Source: Actinomycetota bacterium
GTDB lineage: Bacteria; Actinomycetota; Thermoleophilia; Miltoncostaeales; Miltoncostaeaceae
Direction: 5' to 3'
DNA length: 37,317 nucleotides
Assembly (NCBI GenBank): GCA_005800465.1
Contig: SYFI01000030.1
Coordinates: forward strand, 1 to 37,317
In this document: in pieces, positions 31,135-37,317 of the stretch
Numbering within the stretch: the first letter of the stretch is position 1
Layout of the letters: every line of letters starts with the position of its first letter
The notes under the pieces: model-generated
What the model saw: the letters and a program-made list of their open reading frames with translations, nothing else
The model's database searches: none
Told to the model about the DNA's origin: nothing
Translations under genes and position numbers: made by a program

Positions 31135-31848
31135 TCACAGGAACCCGGCGGTCATGATGAACAAGCCCGATGCCATGAGCGGTCGTGACCCGATGCGGTC
31201 GCTGTACGCGCCGGCAAGTGGTGCGATGAACATGGGCATGATCGTCCACGGCAGGACCTTCAGACCTGCATCAAATGCGCCGTCGCCCTGCACCGTCTGA
31301 AGGAACTGCGCGAGAAAGAACACCGCCCCGAACGTGCCGAAGTACAGGCACACCGAGACGGAGTTGGCAACGGCAAAGCCGCGGATGCGAAACAGGCGAA
31401 GCGGCAGCATGGGGCACTTCGCGCGCGTTTCCCACCACAGGAAGAGCGCGAGAAACACCACTCCCCCGATGAACGTGGTGAGGATCTGCGGCGACCCCCA
31501 CCCGACCCCGGGGCCGCGCACGATCCCGTACGCCAGCCCAAACAGGCCGACGGCCACCAGCACCAGGCTCCCCAGGTCCAGGTGGCGGTCGGGGCCATAC
31601 GACTCCCGCAGCTTCCACAGCGCGATGGGGGCGAGGATGAGGCCGATGGGCACGTTCACCCAGAAGATCCAGGGCCACGACAGGGCGTCCACCAGGCCGC
31701 CACCAAGAAGAGGCCCGGCGGCAACGGCAAGCCCACTGATTCCCGACCAGATGCCAATGGCCAGCCCCCGCTTGCCGGGAGGGAAGGCGTCGGCCAGCAG
31801 GGTGAGCGACAGGGTTATTACCGGAGCGGCACCCAGCCCCTGTATCAC
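31135..31848 (-). pseudogene. MFS exporter (DHA2/EmrB-QacA type), middle fragment
   Basis: 237 codons covering about transmembrane segments 4-11: RVIQGLGAAPVITLSLTLLADAFPPGKRGLAIGIWSGISGLAVAAGPLLGG (motif C region), WIFWVNVPIGLI (typical of DHA2), then FGTFGAVFFLAQFLQTVQG and APLAGAYSDRIGSRPLM. It ends at the in-frame TGA 31135-31137 and lacks both the N-terminal bundle start and the C-terminus. The family exports drugs or other small molecules using the proton gradient. Confidence 0.82.
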
Positions 31849-32204
31849 GCGGAAGAAGATGAGCCAGTTGATGTCGGGGCCAGCGCACAGCCGGCGGATG
31901 CCACCGCGAAGATGGTGATGCCGATGGCGAACACACGCCGACGTCCGAAGCAGTCGCCAGGCGCTGCGCCCGTGAGCAGCAGGGCTGCGAATGCCAGCGT
32001 GTACGCGTTGATCACCCAGCCGAGCGTGGTCACCGAGGCGTCAAGGTCACGACGCATGGTCGGCAGCGCGGTGGTCACCACCAGGTTGTCGAGCACCAAC
32101 ATGACAAGGGCGAGGCCGGTGATGACAAGCGCCCAGATCTGGGCGCTCTTGGATCCGGCATTTGGGGGGTCGATGGCGTGCGGGTGTCTCGTCTTTACGG
32201 CCAA
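31845..32204 (-). pseudogene. MFS exporter (DHA2/EmrB-QacA type), N-terminal fragment
   Basis: ATG 32204 opens MAVKTRHPHAIDPPNAGSKSAQIWALVITGLALVMLVLDNLVVTTALPTMRRDL, the first helix and motif D of DHA2 exporters, and continues to ASAGCALAP. There a missing base in the GGGG run at 31876-31879 shifts the frame; one extra C on the coding strand restores DINWLIFFRVIQGLGAAP and joins the middle fragment. Motif A reads GDCFGRRR where GDRFGRRR is usual. The whole former gene is 30766-32204. Confidence 0.78.
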
Positions 32205-32323
32205 TCTAGGTGTCGCCGTGGGTGTACCGTTGTCGGATCTGCATCCGCCCCGATGCTGTTTTGATGCGCCCGCAATTAACAGATCGGCGACCGCCGGTGA
32301 GATCTTATTTTGGGAGGAACCCC

Positions 32324-32503
32324 ATGGCCGACGGTGTCAGCATTCAGATCAAGGACGGTGGCCCCGCCGTCATCAGCGGTGAGTTCACCGTCACGGGTGC
32401 AGACGGCAACGTGATTGAGGGGCTCAACCCCGTGATTGCCATCTGCCGCTGTGGCAGGAGCCAGAACCAGCCGTTCTGCGACGGATCGCACTCGCAGGGC
32501 TGA
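32324..32503 (+). CDS. CDGSH-type iron-sulfur protein
   Basis: 59 residues from ATG 32324, with GGAGGA seven bases upstream; the 97-residue track ORF adds unlikely sequence before this. The C-terminal motif ICRCGRSQNQPFCDGSH is the CDGSH signature (C-x-C-x9-C-x3-H), which binds a redox-active 2Fe-2S cluster with three Cys and one His. It is a minimal stand-alone member (MADGVSIQIKDGGPAVISGEFTVTGADGN...). Bacterial versions are thought to act in electron or cluster transfer; the partner is unknown. A strong bidirectional terminator follows. Confidence 0.92.
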   Translation: MADGVSIQIKDGGPAVISGEFTVTGADGNVIEGLNPVIAICRCGRSQNQPFCDGSHSQG

Positions 32504-32526
32504 CTACGTGCCTGAATGAGTGTGTG

Positions 32527-32550
32527 AAGGGCCCGGGGATCCGGGCCCTT
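32527..32550. terminator. Bidirectional intrinsic terminator
   Basis: AAGGGCCCGG-GGAT-CCGGGCCCTT is a perfect 10-bp stem with a 4-base loop between two convergent genes. The 3' flank on the plus strand is CGCGTTTC, so the T-run is weak. It serves the CDGSH gene (+) and the 32558-32779 gene (-). Confidence 0.75.
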
Positions 32551-32557
32551 CGCGTTT

Positions 32558-32779
32558 CTAGGCTGAGTGCGTGAGCGAGGCGAGCGAGGCGAGCGAGGTG
32601 AGGCCCTCAGCGGCCACCATGGCCATACCGATCTCGTCCGGGTCGCTCACGGCGATCTCCTCGTGCAGCACCGCACGGGCCAAGGAGAGTGCTGCATCGA
32701 TCGCCCGGAGGTGATCGGCGGTGAGCTGCACGACGAGAGCCTCGTCATGGTCGCGCTGGATGGGTTTCATGATCGTCAT
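32558..32779 (-). CDS. Small hypothetical protein with SLA repeat tail
   Basis: 73 residues from ATG 32779 (MTIMKPIQRDHDEALVVQLTADHLRAIDAALSLARAVLHEEIAVSDPDEIGMAMVAAEGLTSLASLASLTHSA). The 118-residue track ORF reaches 32914 and would overlap the start of the divergent reductase, so the shorter form is preferred. It appears soluble and mostly helical with an acidic middle. The end SLASLASLT comes from three tandem 9-bp units. No family is recognised. Confidence 0.55.
   Translation of the reverse strand: MTIMKPIQRDHDEALVVQLTADHLRAIDAALSLARAVLHEEIAVSDPDEIGMAMVAAEGLTSLASLASLTHSA
32573..32599. repeat. 9-bp tandem repeat, three units
   Basis: GAGCGAGGC repeated three times (last base differs in the third unit). 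It encodes the SLASLASL tail of the small minus-strand protein and keeps the reading frame when units are gained or lost. Confidence 0.8.
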
Positions 32780-32885
32780 GTACCGAATGATTGCGCGGCC
32801 TCCTGCCGTTGTCAGGGGGGGATCGGTGTCACTGTGACGTCGGCTTGACATGTCCGAATCGGCACGAATCCCGTAAGGTCGGAGC

Positions 32886-33842
32886 ATGAGCATCCGACGC
32901 GAATTCGGCAGCACGGGGCTTCAGGTTTCTCCCCTGTGCCTTGGTGGCAATGTGTTCGGCTGGACGTGCGATGAGCAGGCCTCGTTCGGCGTCCTCGATG
33001 CCTACGTGGAGGCCGGGGGCAACTTCATCGACACCGCCGCGGTGTACTCCACTTGGGTACCCGGCAACGTGGGTGGTGAGTCGGAGGCCATCATCGGCCG
33101 CTGGTTGAAGGCGCGCGGTAATCGTGCCGACCTGGTTATCGCCACGAAGGTGGGGTACCCCGGCGACCCGCACATGCGCGCCGGACTCGACCGCGCGAAC
33201 ATCCGTGAGGGCATTGAGAGGTCGCTCGATCGTCTGGGCATCGAGCAGGTCGACCTGTTTTACGCCCACAAGGACGACCCGGCAACGCCGCTCGACGAGA
33301 CCATGGGTGTGCTCAGCGAGCTGGTGGACGAGGGTCTGGTGCGCACGCTGGCAGCCAGCAACTACTCCGCCGGGCGCCTGGCGGAGGCAATCGACGTGAG
33401 CGACACGCACGCACTCGCGCACTTTGAGGGATATCAGCCGCACTTCAATCTTCTGGAGCGCGCCGAGCTGGAGGGCGACGCCGAGGACGTGTGCGTGCGC
33501 GAGGGTCTGGGCGTGGCGCCGTACTTCACGCTGGCCCGTGGGTTTCTCACCGGCAAGTACCGGCAGGGGCAGGATCTTCCCGCCACCCCTCGTGCCGGGG
33601 GCATTAAGAACGAGTACCTCAACGACCGCGGGTGGGCACTGCTTGCCGTGCTCAACGAGGTCGCGGCCGCGCAAGGAGCCACCCCGGCTCAGGTATCGCT
33701 TGCATGGGTCATGAAGCGCCCCAGCATCAGTTGCGCCATCGCCAGCGCAACGTCGCCCGCTCAGGTGGCCGAGATCATGGGCGCCGTGGGGCTCGAGCTC
33801 ACCGATGCTGAGTGGGCAAAGCTGGACGCCGCAGGGCGATGA
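32886..33842 (+). CDS. Aldo/keto reductase
   Basis: 318 residues, cytoplasmic (alpha/beta)8 barrel. The catalytic tetrad is complete: D49 (FIDTA), Y54 (VYSTW), K88 (IATKVG) and H128 (YAHKDD). NADPH-site elements are seen later (SNYSAGRLAEA; a C-terminal SATSPAQVAEIMGAV replaces the usual G-S-x-x-x-x-Q). The sequence style (FGSTGLQVSPLCLGGNVFGWTCDE) fits the YajO/Tas-like group. It reduces aldehydes or ketones with NADPH; the substrate is unknown. The stop overlaps the next ATG (ATGA), so it is co-translated with the DsbA-like gene. Confidence 0.93.
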   Translation: MSIRREFGSTGLQVSPLCLGGNVFGWTCDEQASFGVLDAYVEAGGNFIDTAAVYSTWVPGNVGGESEAIIGRWLKARGNRADLVIATKVGYPGDPHMRAGLDRANIREGIERSLDRLGIEQVDLFYAHKDDPATPLDETMGVLSELVDEGLVRTLAASNYSAGRLAEAIDVSDTHALAHFEGYQPHFNLLERAELEGDAEDVCVREGLGVAPYFTLARGFLTGKYRQGQDLPATPRAGGIKNEYLNDRGWALLAVLNEVAAAQGATPAQVSLAWVMKRPSISCAIASATSPAQVAEIMGAVGLELTDAEWAKLDAAGR

Positions 33843-34495
33843 GCACCGGGTCGGCTGAGACGCAGGAGCAGGCACCTCTCACCGTGCAGGTGTGGAGCGA
33901 CTACATATGTCCGTTCTGCCACATCGGTCGCGAGCGGGTCACGTATCTGGAGCGCGAATACGGCGCAGAGGTGCAGTGGCTTCCCTTTGATCTGCATCCC
34001 GAGTACCCCGACGAGGGGATCCTGCGCGTGTCGCTGGTGGCCACCTACGGGCAGGAGGCCATTGACCGGGTGGCGGCATTGGCCGAGGCGTCGGGGCTCC
34101 CACATAACCCCAACCCGGATGTCGTTCCGCGCAGCCGCAATGCGCTTGAACTCGCTGAGTGGTCGCGCGGGTTTGGCCACGATGCACACCAGCGCATGCA
34201 TGAGGCCTTGATGGATGCCTACTGGCGTGACGGCCGCGACATCGGCGATTGGGCGGTACTCGAGGATGTGGCACACAGCGTGGGGCTCGACGGAATGGTG
34301 GGTCGGCAGTCGGTGCAGCACGGGGCATTTGGCCCGGTTGTCGACGATTCCACCACTTGGGCACACTCGGCCGGCATCACCGGTGTTCCTGCGATGGTGC
34401 TGAATGGCAGACTCCTGGTGCGCGGTGTCGTGCCGCATGAGGAACTCGACGATGCCGTGCGCGCAGTTTGCGATGCCGATCCGGTCGAGGGTTGA
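33839..34495 (+). CDS. DsbA-family thioredoxin-fold oxidoreductase (FrnE-like)
   Basis: 218 residues from ATG 33839; the track start at 33812 lies inside the reductase gene. VQVWSDYICPFCHIGRERV carries the CPFC redox motif (C24, C27). The central helical insertion and the cis-Pro segment near the end (AGITGVPAMVLNGRLLVRGVVPHEEL) match the FrnE/2-hydroxychromene-isomerase-like branch of DsbA proteins. There is no signal peptide, so it acts in the cytoplasm, probably as a disulfide oxidoreductase or glutathione/mycothiol-type isomerase. Translational coupling with the aldo/keto reductase suggests a shared detoxification or stress role. Confidence 0.92.
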   Translation: MSTGSAETQEQAPLTVQVWSDYICPFCHIGRERVTYLEREYGAEVQWLPFDLHPEYPDEGILRVSLVATYGQEAIDRVAALAEASGLPHNPNPDVVPRSRNALELAEWSRGFGHDAHQRMHEALMDAYWRDGRDIGDWAVLEDVAHSVGLDGMVGRQSVQHGAFGPVVDDSTTWAHSAGITGVPAMVLNGRLLVRGVVPHEELDDAVRAVCDADPVEG

Positions 34496-34815
34496 GACCC
34501 CTCCACAGACCGCTCTACAAGGGGCATCCGGGCCCTCTGAACCTTTCAACGGAGGCCATGTGGTCGCGCCGCTCGAGGCTCGTGGCAGCCGATGCAACCG
34601 GTGGGGCGTTGACGGGGCCTTCGCGGTCATGTACCAATCCCCATCCTTCCGCGCAGGGTGCCTTCCGGCATACCTCGCGCGGTAGTGCATTTCGTATATG
34701 AATATTCGTCCGACACCCACCTCGAAGATGCCCTCCGGCGGAGTCACCGCCGAGCATCCCCCGGTGGCGCGCGCCTAGCGGCGCGGGCCCGGGAACGGTA
34801 GATCCGGAGACGTTG
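34496..34815. other. Intergenic region before the transhydrogenase operon
   Basis: These 320 bases hold no supported gene. They contain an AT-rich island (34687-34708), a CGGCGG-agtca-CCGCCG hairpin close to 34757-34773, and a GGAGA Shine-Dalgarno just before ATG 34816. It probably carries the operon promoter and a structured leader; no known riboswitch class is recognised. Confidence 0.4.
34687..34708 (+). promoter_or_regulatory. AT-rich patch, candidate promoter of the pnt operon
   Basis: GCATTTCGTATATGAATATTCG stands out in a GC-rich neighbourhood and offers TATATG or GAATAT as a -10 element about 110-120 bases before pntAA. A convincing -35 is not seen. Confidence 0.3.
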
Positions 34816-36060
34816 ATGGCCGATACCGACACGCCGCGCATTGTGGTGGGAATTCCCAGGGAAGAGCGCGCGGGCGAAACCCGCGTGGCGCTCAGCCCCA
34901 CGGCGCTTCCCCAGCTGACCAAGGCCGGGTTCGACATCGTGATCGAGTCGGGAGCAGGCGACGCCGCCGGCTATCCCGACTCGACCTTCGCCGAACGAGG
35001 TGCCCGGATCGGTTCACGCGACGACGTTTTTGCGGCCGACATCGTGGTGCAGGTAAACGTGATGGGCGCAGATGCCGCGAGCGCCGACCTGGCGCGGTTG
35101 CGCGAGGGGCTGATCGTGGTGGGTGCCGTGGCACCGTTCGCCCGTCCGAAGTTGGTGAAGGCCGTCGCCGACACGGGGGCGGTGCTGTACGCGCTGGAGA
35201 TGGTGCCCCGCACCACCCGCGCGCAGTCGATGGACATCCTCTCCTCGCAGGCTGCCGTGGCCGGATACAAGGCCGTGCTGATGGCGGCCAATGAGCTTCC
35301 CAAGATGTTCCCGCTTCTCACCACTGCCGCTGGCACCATCGCGCCAGCCAAGGTATTTATCGTTGGAGCCGGTGTGGCCGGCTTGGGCGCCATCGCCACC
35401 GCGCGCCGCCTGGGTGCGTTGGTGGAGGCCTACGACGTGCGCCCGGCTGCCCGCGAGGAGGTGCAGTCGCTCGGGGCCCGGTTTGTCGAGTTGCCCCTTG
35501 AGACCGACCAGAAGGAGGGCTCGGGCGGTTATGCCACGCAGCTCTCCGATGAGGCCATCAAGAAGCAGCAGGAGCTGATGGCTAAGACTGTGGCGGCAAG
35601 CGATGTCATCATCACGACCGCGCAGGTGCAGGGCACCACGGCGCCGCAGATCATCACCACCGAGATGATCAAGGGAATGGGCGCCGGGTCGGTCATCGTC
35701 GACCTGGCCGCCGAGCAGGGCGGCAACTGTGAGCCCACCGTTGCCGGCGAGACCGTTGACATTGACGGCGTGATGGTGATTGGCGTGGTGAACCTGCCCG
35801 GCGAGATCCCGGTACATGCCAGTCAGCTGTTTGGCAAGAACGTGGCCAACTTCCTCGGCCTGATGGTGGTGGATGGCGCGATCGATCTGGATGTGGATGA
35901 CGACGTCATCCAGCAGAGCGTTGTCACCCGTGGTGGCGATGTGGTCAACAATCGCGTGCGTGAGGCCCTGAGCCTTGTGCCGCTTCCCGAGCTCGAGCCG
36001 CCGGCCCCTGAGCCTGCGCCCGATGCCGAGTCCGAGTCCCCTGAGGAGGCTGCCAAGTGA
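34816..36060 (+). CDS. pntAA: NAD(P) transhydrogenase alpha subunit, part 1 (NAD(H)-binding, PntAA)
   Basis: 414 residues from ATG 34816 (GGAGA upstream; TTG 34813 is the alternative). The alanine dehydrogenase/PNT N-domain begins VVGIPREERAGETRVALSPTAL, with MDILSSQAAVAGYKAVL further on. The NAD-binding domain has VFIVGAGVAGLGAIATARRLGALVEAYDVRPAAREEVQSLGARF, and the mobile loop appears in GGYATQLSDEAIKKQQ. This soluble domain I passes hydride between NADH and NADP+ bound to PntB. The acidic Pro/Glu tail replaces the transmembrane part, which is encoded by the next gene, giving the three-subunit layout common in actinobacteria. Confidence 0.95.
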   Translation: MADTDTPRIVVGIPREERAGETRVALSPTALPQLTKAGFDIVIESGAGDAAGYPDSTFAERGARIGSRDDVFAADIVVQVNVMGADAASADLARLREGLIVVGAVAPFARPKLVKAVADTGAVLYALEMVPRTTRAQSMDILSSQAAVAGYKAVLMAANELPKMFPLLTTAAGTIAPAKVFIVGAGVAGLGAIATARRLGALVEAYDVRPAAREEVQSLGARFVELPLETDQKEGSGGYATQLSDEAIKKQQELMAKTVAASDVIITTAQVQGTTAPQIITTEMIKGMGAGSVIVDLAAEQGGNCEPTVAGETVDIDGVMVIGVVNLPGEIPVHASQLFGKNVANFLGLMVVDGAIDLDVDDDVIQQSVVTRGGDVVNNRVREALSLVPLPELEPPAPEPAPDAESESPEEAAK

Positions 36061-36389
36061 ACGTCAGTACCGAGTTCATCATCACGGGGCTTTTCGTCTT
36101 CGCCCTTGCCGGTTTCCTCGGCTTCGAGACGATCCGCCGGGTCCCGCGCCTGCTCCACACGCCCCTGATGGCGCTTACCAACGCGCTGTCGGCGATCTCC
36201 CTAGTGGGTTCATTGGTGGTGCTGGGTCGCCAGTACTCCACCTACGCCACCATCCTGGGGTTCATCGCCGTGGTGGCTTCCACCATCAACGTGGTCGGTG
36301 GCTTCCTCATTACGGACAAGATGCTGCGCATGTTCAAGACGCGTCAGCAGAAGCCCAAGAAGGTCGCTGAGGCGGAGGTCGGTTCGTGA
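36057..36389 (+). CDS. pntAB: NAD(P) transhydrogenase alpha subunit, part 2 (membrane, PntAB)
   Basis: 110 residues from GTG 36057, overlapping the pntAA stop by four bases (GTGA). Three or four transmembrane segments are visible (FIITGLFVFALAGFLGFETI, LMALTNALSAISLVGSLVVLG, ATILGFIAVVASTINVVGGFLITDKML). The phrase RVPRLLHTPLMALTNALSAI is diagnostic of the PntA transmembrane domain. With PntB it forms the proton channel that couples proton flow to NADP+ reduction. Confidence 0.95.
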   Translation: MNVSTEFIITGLFVFALAGFLGFETIRRVPRLLHTPLMALTNALSAISLVGSLVVLGRQYSTYATILGFIAVVASTINVVGGFLITDKMLRMFKTRQQKPKKVAEAEVGS

Positions 36390-37317
36390 CTGATGCCGTG
36401 CATTACTTCCTTGACCCGAGCAGCACACGCGCGGTGATCATCGGGCTGCTGTACCTGGCCGGTGCCATCGGCTTTGTGCTGTCGCTCAAGTGGATGTCCG
36501 ACGCGAAGACCTCGCGCAAGGGCATTTTCGCGGGCGAGATGGGATTCCTCCTGGCGGTGATCGGCACGCTGGTCATGCCGGGAATCACCAGCACCGGATA
36601 CATCTACATCGCCATCGCGCTGCTCATCGGTGCGGCCATCGGAGTGCCGCTGGGCCTGCTCGTTCCCATGACCGCCATGCCCCAGCGCATCGCGCTGTCG
36701 CACGCCTTTGGCGCCCTCGCCGCCGGCCTGGTGGGAATCGTGGAGTTCTACAACTACACGCCCGAGATCAGCGGCTTTGTGATGGCCGTGCTGGGAATCG
36801 AAATCGTGCTGGGGTGTCTGGTGTTCACGGGCTCGCTCATGGCGGCCGGAAAGCTGCAGGAGATCCTGCCGCAGCGGCCGTTCGTGTACCCGGGACAGAT
36901 CTTCGTCAACTTCGGCGTGCTGGGTGTGGCCATCGGCTTTATCGTCGCCCTGGTCATCAACCCAGGCCTTACGTGGGCCATCCCGATCATCATCGTGTGT
37001 GGCCTGGTCTTCGGTGTGTTCCTCATCATCCCCATCGGCGGCGCGGATATGCCCACCGTCATCGCGCTGCTCAATGCGTACGCCGGTATTTCGGCTGCAC
37101 TCCTCGGATTTGTGCTCTCAAACAACCTGCTGATTGTCGCGGGTGCGCTCGACGGCATGTCGGGCCTCATTCTGGCCATCGTCATGTGCCGCGCCATGAA
37201 CCGCTCATTCAGCAATGTGCTGTTCGGTGCCTTTGGGCAGATTGAGGAGGCTACGGGCGAGCACGGTGAGATGGGGTCCATCCGCACCGCGTCATACGAC
37301 GAAGCCGGCGATATCCT
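36386..37317 (+). CDS. pntB: NAD(P) transhydrogenase beta subunit (PntB), 3' end beyond window
   Basis: GTG 36386 overlaps the pntAB stop (GTGA) and is preceded by GGCGGAGG. The reading frame stays open to the window edge (310 full codons), so it is missing from the ORF track. It starts MTDAVHYFLDPSSTRAVIIGLLYLAGAIGFVLSLKWMSD and contains the PntB landmark MPQRIALSHAFGALAAGLVG, then many transmembrane helices and NAYAGISAALLGFVLSNNLLI. The visible part is the membrane domain; the C-terminal NADP(H)-binding domain III lies outside. The complex makes NADPH from NADH using the proton gradient. Confidence 0.95.
   Translation, partial: MTDAVHYFLDPSSTRAVIIGLLYLAGAIGFVLSLKWMSDAKTSRKGIFAGEMGFLLAVIGTLVMPGITSTGYIYIAIALLIGAAIGVPLGLLVPMTAMPQRIALSHAFGALAAGLVGIVEFYNYTPEISGFVMAVLGIEIVLGCLVFTGSLMAAGKLQEILPQRPFVYPGQIFVNFGVLGVAIGFIVALVINPGLTWAIPIIIVCGLVFGVFLIIPIGGADMPTVIALLNAYAGISAALLGFVLSNNLLIVAGALDGMSGLILAIVMCRAMNRSFSNVLFGAFGQIEEATGEHGEMGSIRTASYDEAGDI

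Noticed and set aside
31135-31137. TGA read as tryptophan or selenocysteine
   Set aside because: TGA is the normal stop of many genes here (for example the antitoxin, yaaA, moxR and the reductase), and no selenocysteine element is evident.
34496-34815. Possible riboswitch ahead of the transhydrogenase genes
   Set aside because: There are hairpins and an AT-rich patch, but no known riboswitch core could be matched by eye.

Overview
The window reads as a GC-rich actinobacterial chromosome, perhaps from the Thermoleophilia or a neighbouring class. This rests on a CarD-type RNA polymerase regulator, an F420-type luciferase-like oxidoreductase domain, a LytR_C protein, frequent GTG/TTG starts and tightly packed genes. 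There are no rRNA genes and no complete tRNA gene. The taxonomic call is an inference from gene content only.

Left edge (1-1663). A truncated 5-methylcytosine DNA methyltransferase faces away from a 395-residue protein of unknown function with one DHH-phosphoesterase-like motif (DIDGLLSAA). The segment ends at the 3' half of a tRNA-Arg(CCT) gene. This looks like the distal end of an island integrated into tRNA-Arg, with the restored tRNA and integrase expected to the left of the window. Just to the right is a Phd/VapC-type toxin-antitoxin pair (2001-2656).

2.7-11 kb. A tandem-domain alpha/beta hydrolase is split by a one-base frameshift. A small K+-channel-like protein follows, with an in-frame TGA upstream. 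Then come two large paralogous secreted subtilases with the same unusual layout (signal peptide, I9 propeptide, two beta-sandwich repeats, S8 domain, shared C-terminal module). Both carry an identical spaced motif about 62-65 bp upstream of the start.

11-22 kb. Housekeeping genes: YaaA, a CarD protein with a long histone-H1-like Lys/Ala/Pro tail, a small charged protein, undecaprenyl-diphosphatase UppP, a universal stress protein and a NagD-like HAD phosphatase. Next is the most unusual gene, a single 818-residue ORF that fuses an F420/flavin luciferase-like oxidoreductase to a benzoate-CoA-ligase-like adenylating enzyme. It is translationally coupled to a membrane-anchored LytR_C protein. 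A divergent superfamily 2 helicase with Arg-rich tails is coupled to a small helical protein.

21.8-27 kb. A membrane-anchored HtrA-like protease without PDZ, then MoxR ATPase, DUF58 and two von Willebrand A (BatA/BatB-like) proteins form one operon. The MoxR protein lacks the Walker B aspartate.

27-37.3 kb. A KtrA/KtrB potassium uptake pair, a flippase-like membrane protein, an array of four palindromic (REP-like) repeats with a period of about 82 bp, and an MFS exporter broken by one frameshift and one nonsense codon. These are followed by a CDGSH iron-sulfur protein, a small hypothetical, an aldo/keto reductase coupled to a DsbA/FrnE-like oxidoreductase, and a proton-translocating transhydrogenase operon (pntAA-pntAB-pntB, the last cut by the window end).
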